Assembly: GCA_016865505.2 (NCBI GenBank)
Contig: AP025252.1
Span: 310,001 to 374,000, forward strand
From: Bryobacterales bacterium F-183
GTDB taxonomy: Bacteria > Acidobacteriota > Terriglobia > Bryobacterales > Bryobacteraceae
Direction: 5' to 3'
Length of the DNA stretch: 64,000 nucleotides
Under the pieces are notes generated by a model that was not told where the DNA came from, ran no database searches, and saw nothing but the letters and a program-made list of their open reading frames with translations. The position numbers and the translations under genes are program-made. Of the stretch, positions 25,447 through 33,628 are shown piece by piece. How positions within the stretch are numbered: position 1 is the stretch's first letter; every line of letters begins with the position of its first letter.

Positions 25447-26837
25447 TGAAACGTGAATACCTTTTGATGCTCCTGCCGTTGTTTGTGGCAGGCTGCACCT
25501 TTGGACCGAAGTACCAACGGCCTGCCGTACCCGCGCCCACGCAGTTCCGTGGACCGGTGGCAGGTACGGATGTCGACCCCGCTGCCTCCGCCTCACTCGG
25601 CGATGCCAAGTGGTGGGACGTCTTTCAGGATGAGGAACTGCAGAAGCTGATCCGTACGGCCCTGGCTGAGAATCTGGACCTCAGGGCCGCTGCCGCTCGG
25701 ATCGCGCAAGCACAGGCGAGCGTCGGCATCACACGCGCGGACCAGTTCCCCACCATTGACGGCACCGGCAGTGCGTCGCGCATCCGCAACCCATCGAACC
25801 CTGTGTTTCCAGCCTTTGAAGCGAACCTGAGTCAGCTTGGGCTTTCCGCCGCCTGGCAGTTGGACTTCTGGGGTCGTTACCGCAAGGCGACGGAAGCCGC
25901 GCGCGCCGAACTGGCTGCCACCGAATGGGGCCGCAAGGCGATCATCGGGACCCTCGTCGCCAACGTCGCTACGGCGTACTTCACCCTGCGCGAACTGGAC
26001 CTGGAGTTGGAAGTCTCCAACCGAACGCTGGCCGCACGCCGCGAATCGCTGACTTTGAACCAGACGCTTGAGAAGGGCGGCGCGATTTCGCTGATGGACG
26101 TGCATCAGGCGGAAATCCTGGTGGAGCAGGCGGCGCGCAACATCCCGATGCTGCAGAAGCGCATCGAGCAGCAGGAGAACCTTATCAGCATCCTGCTGGG
26201 CCGCAACCCGGGTCCTGTGGCGCGAGGCTTGCCGTTGGTGCAACAGCCGACTCCTCCGCAGATCCCGGCGGGTTTGCCGTCGTCGCTGCTGGAGCGCCGT
26301 CCCGACATCCGGCAAGCGGAACAGCGCCTGATCGCGGCAAATGCGCGCATCGGTGTGGCTAAGGCCGCGTGGTTCCCGCAGATTTCTTTAACGGGCACCG
26401 CTGGCTATCAGGCGTACTCGATTCAAGGGTTGTTTGATTCCAAGGTCTACAACGTCGGGGCGGGGTTAACGCAACCCATCTTCAACTTCGGCCGCATCCG
26501 CAACAACATCCGCTTGACGGAGGCGCAGAAAGAAGAGCTGATTGCGACGTATCAACAGTCGGTACAGCAGGGCTTCCGCGAGGTTTCGGATGCGCTGATC
26601 GCGATCCAGAAGAATCGCGAGTACCGGGAGCGTCAACAGGCGCTCGAAAACGCTGCCCGTCAGGCGACGGAGCTATCGCGGGTCCGGTACAAAGGCGGAG
26701 TGGTAAGCTACCTCGAAGTACTGCAGAGTGAGACCACGCTGTTCAGCGCGGAGATCGAGTTGGCGCAAGCAAGGCTCGACGAGCGTCTGGCGGTGGTGCA
26801 GGTGTACAACGCATTGGGCGGAGGCTGGCAACAGTAA
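25446..26837 (+). CDS. Outer-membrane efflux lipoprotein (OprM/NodT family)
   Basis: 463 residues. The ATG shares one base with the RND stop. The signal peptide ends in a lipobox (LFVAGCTFGPKY), as in OprM-type lipoproteins. Two TolC-like repeats are visible: DLRAAAARIAQAQASVGI and AEQRLIAANARIGVAKAAWFPQISL, then GGVVSYLEVLQSETTLFSAE and VVQVYNALGGGW at the end. It is the outer-membrane exit duct of the tripartite pump. Confidence 0.95.
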   Translation: MKREYLLMLLPLFVAGCTFGPKYQRPAVPAPTQFRGPVAGTDVDPAASASLGDAKWWDVFQDEELQKLIRTALAENLDLRAAAARIAQAQASVGITRADQFPTIDGTGSASRIRNPSNPVFPAFEANLSQLGLSAAWQLDFWGRYRKATEAARAELAATEWGRKAIIGTLVANVATAYFTLRELDLELEVSNRTLAARRESLTLNQTLEKGGAISLMDVHQAEILVEQAARNIPMLQKRIEQQENLISILLGRNPGPVARGLPLVQQPTPPQIPAGLPSSLLERRPDIRQAEQRLIAANARIGVAKAAWFPQISLTGTAGYQAYSIQGLFDSKVYNVGAGLTQPIFNFGRIRNNIRLTEAQKEELIATYQQSVQQGFREVSDALIAIQKNREYRERQQALENAARQATELSRVRYKGGVVSYLEVLQSETTLFSAEIELAQARLDERLAVVQVYNALGGGWQQ

Positions 26838-26840
26838 GGA

Positions 26841-27563
26841 ATGAGTACTGGCCGAGTAGTGATCGTAACCGGCGCCAAGGCCGGCATCGGCGGAGCATGC
26901 ATCGGCGTGTTCCGCCGCGAAGGTTGGACGGCGTTCGGGGTAGACATTCAAGAGGGCGCGGACTTTGTTGCGGACATCTCTTCGTACGCGCAGTGCCAGG
27001 CGGCAGTCGCCGAATGCTTGCGCCAGCACGGCCGCCTGGACGCGCTGGTAAACAATGCCGCGATCCAGACGTACGGCAACGTGCTCACCACGACGGAAGA
27101 GATCTGGGACCGTACGTTGGGGGTGAACCTCAAGGGCCAATGGCTGATGTCGAAGGCGGCGGTGCCGTACATGACGGCGGGCAGCGCGATCGTGAATGTG
27201 TCGAGCGTACAGGGCCTGGCATCGCAGAAGAATGTCACGGCGTACTCGACGAGCAAGCACGGCCTGATTGGGTTGACGCGTTCGATGGCGGTGGATCTGG
27301 CATCGGCTGGCATACGCGTGTGCTGTGTGTGTCCCGCGGCGGTGGATACGCCGTTGATTCACGCGCAGTACGACATGGTGGAGGATGTGGACGCCTTCCG
27401 GTCAGCACTGAACAGGCAGCATCCGATTGGCAGGATGGCCGAGCCTCGAGAGATCGCGGAGACGATTGAGTTTTTAGCGGGTCCGCGGGCGAGCTTTATG
27501 ACGGGGTCGATTGTGACGGTGGATGGCGGGATGATGTCGCCGCTGCCGGGCTCGCATGAGTAG
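26841..27563 (+). CDS. Short-chain dehydrogenase/reductase (SDR)
   Basis: 240 residues starting 3 bp after the efflux channel stop, so it is probably the last gene of the efflux transcript. Cofactor motif VTGAKAGIG, NNAAIQ, catalytic SSVQG...YSTSKHG, and MTGSIVTVDGGMM are classical SDR. It could modify a compound that the pump exports, but its substrate is unknown. An internal ribosome site (GGA) is adjacent to the start. Confidence 0.88.
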   Translation: MSTGRVVIVTGAKAGIGGACIGVFRREGWTAFGVDIQEGADFVADISSYAQCQAAVAECLRQHGRLDALVNNAAIQTYGNVLTTTEEIWDRTLGVNLKGQWLMSKAAVPYMTAGSAIVNVSSVQGLASQKNVTAYSTSKHGLIGLTRSMAVDLASAGIRVCCVCPAAVDTPLIHAQYDMVEDVDAFRSALNRQHPIGRMAEPREIAETIEFLAGPRASFMTGSIVTVDGGMMSPLPGSHE

Positions 27564-27567
27564 CTGT

Positions 27568-27582
27568 ATGGACGTTGTCCAT
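27568..27582. promoter_or_regulatory. Palindrome upstream of the TacA/TacT-type pair
   Basis: ATGGAC-GTT-GTCCAT, perfect 6-bp arms with 3-bp spacer, starting 30 bp before the antitoxin ATG at 27613. Antitoxins of this class bind dyads at their own promoters, so this is a plausible autoregulatory operator. Confidence 0.5.
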
Positions 27583-27612
27583 CTTGGATGCTATTCTTTC
27601 GAATGATAGGCT

Positions 27613-27900
27613 ATGCGAACTGAGTCCGTACTAAAGGAAACGAAAGTACAGCTGCGAATGCGGCCGTTGCAGAAGGATGTCATCGCCCGCGCGGCGGAGT
27701 TGAAGCAAACCACAGTAACGAACTTCATGGTGGAGCAGGCATTTCAAGCGGCCCAACAGATCCTCGCGGACCAAACGCACTTTTACCTCTCCCCAGAAAA
27801 GTGGGAAGAGTTTTGCGCGGCTCTCGACGCCCCTCCGAAAAAGAAGCCTCGACTCAAGAAGCTTTTGACGCAACCGAGCGTCTTCGATGAACCTAAGTAG
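27613..27900 (+). CDS. DUF1778 (TacA-type) antitoxin
   Basis: 95 residues. The N-terminal ribbon-helix-helix VQLRMRPLQKDVIARAAELKQTTVTNFMVEQAF matches DUF1778 antitoxins. The C-terminal half (FYLSPEKWEEFCAALDAPP) is the typical toxin-neutralising tail that contains the GNAT-blocking segment. It overlaps the GNAT gene by 14 bp, the usual order for TacA-TacT operons. Confidence 0.92.
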   Translation: MRTESVLKETKVQLRMRPLQKDVIARAAELKQTTVTNFMVEQAFQAAQQILADQTHFYLSPEKWEEFCAALDAPPKKKPRLKKLLTQPSVFDEPK

Positions 27901-28387
27901 CCCTGTTCCGATCACGAAGGAACACGATACGGCATCGTTTGATTGCGGCGTCGCACCTCTAAACGAGTACCTGCAGAAGTACGCCCTTCTCAATCACAAC
28001 AATCGAGCGGCTCGCACGTATGTTGCATTGCGCGGTGCGGACATCGTCGGCTATTACACGCTCGCAAATGGCTCCGTAAGCCGCGACGAGGTGCCACCCC
28101 GCGTGGCCAAAGGTCTCGGTCGTTATCCAGTTCCAGTAACGATCCTGGCCCGCCTCGCGGTGGCAAGCAAAGAGCATGGAAAGGGGCTCGGAGGCGGATT
28201 ACTAAAGGACGCCCTCCTGCGAGCGTTGCAAGCCTCGGAACTTGTCGGCAGCAGAGCGGTCGTCACCCATGCAAAGGATCTCACTGCAAAAAAGTTCTAC
28301 GAGCGCTATCAGTTCGAGCCGTCACCGCTGAACGACTTTCACCTCTATGTCCTGATGAAAGACATCCGAAGCGTATTTGAGGATTGA
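27887..28387 (+). CDS. GNAT-family toxin (TacT-type aminoacyl-tRNA acetyltransferase)
   Basis: 166 residues. The GNAT acetyl-CoA loop is LARLAVASKEHGKGLGGGLLKDAL, and AVVTHAKDLTAKKFYERYQFEPSPL is the C-terminal signature of GNAT toxins paired with DUF1778. In TacT, the enzyme acetylates charged tRNA and stops translation; here this is by family. The start lies inside the antitoxin 3' end, so they are translationally coupled. Confidence 0.9.
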   Translation: MNLSSPVPITKEHDTASFDCGVAPLNEYLQKYALLNHNNRAARTYVALRGADIVGYYTLANGSVSRDEVPPRVAKGLGRYPVPVTILARLAVASKEHGKGLGGGLLKDALLRALQASELVGSRAVVTHAKDLTAKKFYERYQFEPSPLNDFHLYVLMKDIRSVFED

Positions 28388-28400
28388 TCGGCAGTCCGCA

Positions 28401-29348
28401 CTAACGCGGCCGCGCATTCTCTCGCAGATACCGCGGCACGCGGCTCTCTGCTGGACCTATGTAGTGATACTGCTCCGCCCACTGCAGTCCGTACTTTGCG
28501 CCGATTTCGCGGTCCCGATGCAGGACAAACTCTCGGATGTAGTTGCGATTCGCTTCGGCGTCGGTCATTCCCAGTAGCGGTAGCGCCTTGCCTTCGCGAC
28601 CCAAGGCCGCACGCAGTTTCGCCCCCGTCTCCCCTGCCGGACCTTGCGCCTTGTTTTCCAGATTGACGTCGATCTTCCGCTCTACCGTCGACGCGATATC
28701 CACCACGCGATTCACCCGCTGCTGGAACCTCGAAAAGTAGTACTTCTCGGTGACCGCATGCGGCTTCAGCCCCGCGTCAAAGTGCTCCGGATAGTCCTTG
28801 CTGCCACCGGCCATCCAACACGCCGCTTCCACACAAGCTGCCGTCACATAGTGATCCGGATTCTCTTCGTAATGACCCCAAGGGTCATAGCTGATCACCG
28901 TATTCACCTTCAACAGACGGAAGAGAAAGATAAACCGCTGCCGTAACTCCGACCGCGCGATGTTATCCATCATGTGGTTGTTGTAGTTGAGGTCAAACAC
29001 CTTGCGGCAGCCAAACACCTTGGCCACCGCGTTGTTATCGCGCTCGTTGGCGGACACCGTCTCCGCATACCATCCCGGACCCGCCATGTCGTCGTTCGTC
29101 ACGCGGATCATGTAGGCCGTGTAGCCTTCGTCGATCAGCTTAAACGCCGTACCCGCGGCAAAGATCGGGATGTCATCCGAGTGGGGCTGTATGAGCGCCA
29201 GCACTTTGCCCGCATGCGGCTTGCCCCCCACCGGCTTTTCGATGACCACGCCACCGTGATCGTCATAAGAGTCGGGCTGCTGCTGTTGTTGTTGCGAGTA
29301 GGCGAGGGAACCCGCGGCAAAAGCACTCAGAAAGCCTCGTCGATGCAT
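28401..29348 (-). CDS. PIG-L family deacetylase, exported
   Basis: 315 residues. The N-terminus RRGFLSAFAAGSLA is Tat- or Sec-signal-like and is followed by a poly-Gln stretch (QQQQQQ). Metal motif PHSDD (in LIQPHSDDIPIFAAG) is the family 'PHPDD', and the second site is NPDHYVT. PIG-L/LmbE enzymes remove acetyl groups from N-acetyl sugars or related amides with zinc. The substrate is unknown. Convergent with the GNAT toxin gene. Confidence 0.9.
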   Translation of the reverse strand: MHRRGFLSAFAAGSLAYSQQQQQQPDSYDDHGGVVIEKPVGGKPHAGKVLALIQPHSDDIPIFAAGTAFKLIDEGYTAYMIRVTNDDMAGPGWYAETVSANERDNNAVAKVFGCRKVFDLNYNNHMMDNIARSELRQRFIFLFRLLKVNTVISYDPWGHYEENPDHYVTAACVEAACWMAGGSKDYPEHFDAGLKPHAVTEKYYFSRFQQRVNRVVDIASTVERKIDVNLENKAQGPAGETGAKLRAALGREGKALPLLGMTDAEANRNYIREFVLHRDREIGAKYGLQWAEQYHYIGPAESRVPRYLRENARPR

Positions 29349-29366
29349 CAGACGATGCTACAACGA

Positions 29367-30719
29367 TTACTGGATTCCGTTCACCGGCGTTGCGTCCACC
29401 AGCATCTTTTGCGGCAGTTGCTTGGATGCCTTGGCACCCAACTGCTTCAACTCTTCGGCCTGCTGCGCGAGGCTTGTTGCCGGATCTTCCACCAGTTTCT
29501 TCATCGCCGCACTATGACTTTTGCGCGTCTTTTCCAGGTTCGCGCCGATGCCCTGCATGTCGTCGATAAAGCCCACGAACTTGTCGTACAGCTTGCCCGC
29601 GCGGTAGGCGATCTCTTCCGCGTTGCGATTGCGGCTTTCCACCTGCCAGATGTTCTCCACCGTGCGCAACATCAACATCAAGGTGGCAGGCGTCGCAATC
29701 GCCACGTTGTGTTCCAGTGCGAACGTCATCAACTGCGGATCCTTCTGCAGCGCCGCCGACAGCGACCCTTCCACGGGCAGGAACATCACCACATAATCGA
29801 ACGTCATGCCGGGTAGCGCCTGGTACTCTTTGCGCGACAGCCCTTTGATATGCCCGCGCAACGACGCCGCATGACGCACCAACGCCGCATCGCGAGGACC
29901 GTCCTCCGTCGCATTCACATATTCCGCGTAGGCCGTGAGCGACACCTTCGAATCGATCACGATCTGCTTGCTGCCCGGCAGGTCCACAATCACGTCGGGA
30001 CGCAACCGCGCCCCCTCTTCCGTCACGTGATTGGACTGCATGCGGTACTGTTCGCCCTGCCGCAATCCACTGCGCTCCAGGATCGAACTGAGGATCATTT
30101 CGCCCCATGCGCCTTGGGTGTGGGACTGTCCACGCAACGCCTTGGCGAGTTCCGCGGCCTCGTTGCTGACACGCGCGCTGTCGTTCGACAACTGATCGAT
30201 ACGTTCCTTGAGCGCCGAGTGCACCACCAAGCTCTCTTTGTGCGATCCCGAAAGCTCCGCCTGGAACTTGGTCAACTGGTCGCGCAGTGGCTCCAGCAGA
30301 AGGTCCACCTGCTGGCGGTTCTGTTCGCCGATGGACTTACCTTGCGCCGTCAGGATTTCCTGCGCCATGGCCTGGAACTCGCGCATCATGGCCTCGCGCG
30401 TGGCCGTACGTTCGTTCAGGGTCGCCTTGGCGGCTGCGAGTTCGCCGTGGAGCGCCCGGAGCGAACTATTGGCCGCGTCACGGGCCTGTTCCGCCGCCTC
30501 GCGCCGTTCCGCCTCGTCCTTGGCTCGTTCGCGCTCATGCAGCAGGGCGTCGCGCGCCACCGCCAGGTCCTTTTCCAGATCTGCGCGTTCCTGGGTTAAC
30601 TGGTCCACTAGCGAGGCCTCTTCGCCACCCTTGCGACCCATACGCAAAACCAAAACCAGTGCCGCAACGGCTACTACAGCCAGGAACACCAGAGACATAA
30701 TCCAAAATTCGGCGGACAT
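29367..30719 (-). CDS. rmuC: DNA recombination protein RmuC
   Basis: 450 residues. One N-terminal membrane helix (FLAVVAVAALVLVLRM) is followed by ~130 residues of coiled coil (LTQERADLEKDLAVARDALL...). The RmuC domain starts about residue 190 with GQSHTQGAWGEMILSSILERSGLRQGEQY, then PDVIVDLPGSKQIVIDSKVSL and MFLPVEGSLSAALQKDP. RmuC is a membrane-tethered predicted nuclease-like protein that limits DNA inversions and helps resolve stalled forks. Confidence 0.95.
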   Translation of the reverse strand: MSAEFWIMSLVFLAVVAVAALVLVLRMGRKGGEEASLVDQLTQERADLEKDLAVARDALLHERERAKDEAERREAAEQARDAANSSLRALHGELAAAKATLNERTATREAMMREFQAMAQEILTAQGKSIGEQNRQQVDLLLEPLRDQLTKFQAELSGSHKESLVVHSALKERIDQLSNDSARVSNEAAELAKALRGQSHTQGAWGEMILSSILERSGLRQGEQYRMQSNHVTEEGARLRPDVIVDLPGSKQIVIDSKVSLTAYAEYVNATEDGPRDAALVRHAASLRGHIKGLSRKEYQALPGMTFDYVVMFLPVEGSLSAALQKDPQLMTFALEHNVAIATPATLMLMLRTVENIWQVESRNRNAEEIAYRAGKLYDKFVGFIDDMQGIGANLEKTRKSHSAAMKKLVEDPATSLAQQAEELKQLGAKASKQLPQKMLVDATPVNGIQ

Positions 30720-30860
30720 GTTTTTAGCATCCTCTGGATGGACGCAAAAGAAAATACCACCAGATGGGGTGACGTCCGCAAAAATAAGTCGAACTAAGGT
30801 GTCGTCAGACAGCTTTTCCGGCTGTCCACTCTTACGACAGTTCCCATTTCAAGTGGAGGA

Positions 30861-30895
30861 GAGGCGGAATCACAGCAATCTCGGATTTCCGCCTC
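30861..30895 (-). terminator. Terminator-like hairpin after the S4-domain gene
   Basis: Perfect 9-bp stem GAGGCGGAA/TTCCGCCTC with a 17-nt loop, 12 bp past the minus-strand stop at 30908. The minus-strand tail is TCTCCTCC rather than a T-run; the plus-strand side ATTTTCTTC is the better tail. No plus-strand gene precedes it. Confidence 0.5.
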
Positions 30896-30907
30896 ATTTT
30901 CTTCTAC

Positions 30908-31294
30908 TTAGAACCGTCGGCCGCGCAATTTGTCGATGTCGCGGCGGTCTTTTTTGGACGGTCGGCCGTCCTCCCACGAAATTTCAAACGGAGCCATCAG
31001 CTTACGCTCCTCAGCCCGCTTTAAGCGCATCGCCTTACTCTCATCCGTCTCACGGTATAGCGTCTGGGCCACCGCCGCCGGACCCCGCATCAGGCTCAAG
31101 CCCAGCACCTCGACGTGGAAGTCGCCGCCGCCATTTCGAATCAACAACATATCGCCAGGCTTAACCTCCCGCGAGGCCTTCACCGGCGTACCGCGGCATT
31201 CGATACGGCCCAGTTCGCAGGCTCCCGCGGCTTGCGACCGGGTCTTAAAAAACCGCGCCGCCCACAGCCATTTGTCGATTCGTACGCCTTCCAT
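30908..31294 (-). CDS. S4-domain RNA-binding protein (Hsp15/HslR-like)
   Basis: 128 residues from ATG at 31294. The S4 domain is RIDKWLWAARFFKTRSQAAGACELGRI, followed by VKPGDMLLI and a basic C-terminal tail (KRAEERKLMAPFEISW..., KKDRRDIDKLRGRRF). It matches Hsp15, which binds free 50S subunits carrying nascent chains. Divergent from the BNR gene at 31354. Confidence 0.88.
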   Translation of the reverse strand: MEGVRIDKWLWAARFFKTRSQAAGACELGRIECRGTPVKASREVKPGDMLLIRNGGGDFHVEVLGLSLMRGPAAVAQTLYRETDESKAMRLKRAEERKLMAPFEISWEDGRPSKKDRRDIDKLRGRRF

Positions 31295-31353
31295 TCGTCG
31301 TAACCAGGTAGCTGTTAGGATTGTAACCACCAACGAAAGGCGAACAAACATTC

Positions 31354-32469
31354 ATGAGTCAGGTACGAGTCCTCGTAGGAACCAGAAAAGGCGCATTTCT
31401 ACTCACCTCTGACGGCAAGCGCGACGATTGGAAGGTCGAAGGTCCGCACTTTGGCGGCTGGGAAATTTACCACATGAAGGGGTCGCCGCTGAACCCCAAT
31501 CGTATCTATGCCTCGCAGTCCAGCGGCTGGTTTGGCCAGGTGATCCAGCGTTCGGACGACGGCGGCAAGACCTGGGAACCGGTGGGCAACAAGTTCGGGT
31601 ACGAGGGCGAGACGGGCACGCACCAGTGGTACGACGGCACGCCCCATCCCTGGGAATTCAAGCGCGTCTGGCATCTGGAACCTTCGCTGACCGACGCCGA
31701 GGCGGTGTACGCCGGCATCGAGGACGCCGCCATTTTCCATTCGGCCGACGGCGGTAAAGAATGGAGCGAACTGCCGGGTCTGCGTACCCATGGCACGGGA
31801 CCCCAGTGGCAGCCCGGGGCGGGAGGCATGTGCCTGCATACGATCCTGATCGACCCGTCGAATCCAGATCGTATGTACATTGCGATCTCCGCCGCGGGAG
31901 CCTTCCGCACCGACGACGGCGGCAAGTCCTGGAAGCCCATCAATAAAGGTTTGGTCTCGAACTTTATGCCGGATCCCAAGGCGGAGGTCGGCCACTGCGT
32001 GCACCACATGGCGCTTCATCCGTCCAAGCCCTCGACTCTGTTCATGCAGAAGCACTGGGACATCATGCGTAGCGACAACGCGGGTGATTCGTGGACCGAG
32101 GTGAGCGGGAATCTGCCAACGGACTTCGGCTTTGTGATCGACGTGCACGCGCACGAACCGGAGACGATTTACGTGGTGCCGATCCTGAGTGATTCGATGC
32201 ACTATCCGCCGGATGGTGCGCTAAGGGTCTATCGCAGCAAGTCCGGTGGCAACGAATGGGAGCCGCTAACCAAAGGTCTGCCGCAGCAGAATTGCTACGT
32301 CAACATCCTGCGGGATGCAATGGCGGTGGACACGCTGGACTCGTGCGGTATCTACTTTGGTACGACGGGTGGGCAAGTGTATGTGTCGCCGGATGGTGGC
32401 GATTCGTGGAAGGCGATCGTACATGATCTGCCGCCGGTGCTGTCAGTGGAGGTACAGACGCTGGCATGA
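31354..32469 (+). CDS. BNR/sialidase-like beta-propeller protein
   Basis: 371 residues, no clear signal peptide. Repeated Asp-box blades: [58 protein letters not shown] and [13 protein letters not shown]. This is the sortilin/VPS10-like or exo-sialidase-like propeller fold; a catalytic sialidase Arg triad was not identified. It overlaps a MoaD-like gene by 4 bp, so the two are likely made together. Role unknown. Confidence 0.88.
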   Translation: MSQVRVLVGTRKGAFLLTSDGKRDDWKVEGPHFGGWEIYHMKGSPLNPNRIYASQSSGWFGQVIQRSDDGGKTWEPVGNKFGYEGETGTHQWYDGTPHPWEFKRVWHLEPSLTDAEAVYAGIEDAAIFHSADGGKEWSELPGLRTHGTGPQWQPGAGGMCLHTILIDPSNPDRMYIAISAAGAFRTDDGGKSWKPINKGLVSNFMPDPKAEVGHCVHHMALHPSKPSTLFMQKHWDIMRSDNAGDSWTEVSGNLPTDFGFVIDVHAHEPETIYVVPILSDSMHYPPDGALRVYRSKSGGNEWEPLTKGLPQQNCYVNILRDAMAVDTLDSCGIYFGTTGGQVYVSPDGGDSWKAIVHDLPPVLSVEVQTLA

Positions 32470-32783
32470 CGAGTACGGTCCGGGTGGAGTTGCCGACGCA
32501 TCTTCGCAACCTTGCGGGTCTGGGTGAGGCGGAGGTCCAGGTGGAGGTGACTGGCGAGGTCACGCTGGAAGCGGTGCTGGATGCACTAGAGGCGAGGTAC
32601 CCGATGCTGGCAGGAACGATCCGGGATCATGGGACGAAGAAGCGTAGAGCGTTCCTGCGGTTCTTTGCGTGCGGGCAGGACATTTCGAATGATCCGGTGA
32701 CGAACGCGCTGCCGGAAGCGATCACCGAGGGTCGTGAAGCGTTACTGGTGGTGGGAGCGATCGCAGGAGGGCGAGGGACCTAA
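32466..32783 (+). CDS. MoaD/ThiS-like ubiquitin-fold protein
   Basis: 105 residues. ATG overlaps the BNR stop as ATGA. The beta-grasp pattern is visible: [40 protein letters not shown], and [12 protein letters not shown]. The chain ends AGGRGT, so the sulfur-carrier Gly-Gly is three residues from the C-terminus rather than terminal. It may need trimming, may not be thiocarboxylated, or the fold may be used otherwise. It is convergent with the TauE/SafE gene, overlapping by 4 bp. Confidence 0.85.
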   Translation: MTSTVRVELPTHLRNLAGLGEAEVQVEVTGEVTLEAVLDALEARYPMLAGTIRDHGTKKRRAFLRFFACGQDISNDPVTNALPEAITEGREALLVVGAIAGGRGT

Positions 32784-33628
32784 GCAGTACGAGTGCGGGC
32801 CGCTCGTAGAGTCATAAGACCTGTATAGACAACGATCACCAGCACGCCCCAGCGTACCGTCTCAAGCGGCAGGGACTTTACCAGGAACGCCGCCAGCAGG
32901 ACCCCTGGCACGCCGCCCAAAGTCAGACTCAGCGCCGCCTTCATGTCGTAGGCGCCCTTGCGGATGAACGGTACGCTCGCCACAGGACCCAGGAACGATA
33001 CCGATCCCATCATGATGGGGAACGCCGCTTTCGCATCGAGACCGAGCAGGTACACCGCGATCATGCAGGGTGCAAAGAAGCCGATGCCCAGGGTGGTGAG
33101 TGCGCCGAGCATGCAGTTGATCGCTACCGCGATTGCGAGCTTTACGCCGGTGAATCCCAAAAGGTCTCCGCTGCCGGGGAGGTAGCCGAGCTTGGACGCC
33201 AAGCCGAATCCCGCTGTGATCAGCAGCGCTGTACCCAAACCAATCTGTATCTTCCGCCGCGACCAGCCGGATACGACGTCGGCACCGAGCCATGCGCCGA
33301 CCACAGCGGCCGCGATCATCGACACCAGGGTCACCATGTCGACCTCGATCACGGCGATGTAGATGAGTCCTTCGAGGATGGCCGGAATGGTGACGCCCGC
33401 GTTCAGCGATCCTGGGATGTGCTCGTCCCGGACGAGGCCGAAGTAGCGCCAAGCGGCGGTGATGGTGGCGAAGCAGCCGATGCCCAAAGCATCGAAGAAA
33501 TTGGCGATGAAGCCGATCGTGAGCGCGATGGGGGAGGGCCATTGGATACGGCCCTTCTCCGCACGATACCAATACACGAGATATGCCGCCGCGAGTACGG
33601 CGAGGGCGGCAAACAGTGCTGTTTTCAG
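32780..33628 (-). CDS. TauE/SafE family permease, probable CTG start
   Basis: 282 residues if translation starts at CTG 33628, 265 if at GTG 33577. The CTG choice is supported by GGAG 5 bp upstream, a CTGA overlap with the SulP stop, and the resulting N-terminus KTALFAALAVLAAAYLVYW that forms a complete first membrane helix; the GTG start would cut this helix. About eight helices follow (GFIANFFDALGIGCFATIT, LITAGFGLASKLGYLP, FLGPVASVPFIRKG). The family exports or imports sulfite, sulfonates and related anions. It is coupled to a SulP transporter. Confidence 0.85.
   Translation of the reverse strand: MKTALFAALAVLAAAYLVYWYRAEKGRIQWPSPIALTIGFIANFFDALGIGCFATITAAWRYFGLVRDEHIPGSLNAGVTIPAILEGLIYIAVIEVDMVTLVSMIAAAVVGAWLGADVVSGWSRRKIQIGLGTALLITAGFGLASKLGYLPGSGDLLGFTGVKLAIAVAINCMLGALTTLGIGFFAPCMIAVYLLGLDAKAAFPIMMGSVSFLGPVASVPFIRKGAYDMKAALSLTLGGVPGVLLAAFLVKSLPLETVRWGVLVIVVYTGLMTLRAARTRTA

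Noticed and set aside
23164-25596. Long minus-strand reading frame (810 codons) opposite the RND permease
   Set aside because: It lies entirely antisense to an intact 1054-residue pump with all family motifs; its composition (His/Arg/Gln-rich) is the shadow of a GC-biased gene.
28401-29348. Poly-Gln run in the PIG-L protein as a possible repeat or slippage site
   Set aside because: Only six Gln codons after the signal peptide; the reading frame is intact and this is ordinary linker variation.
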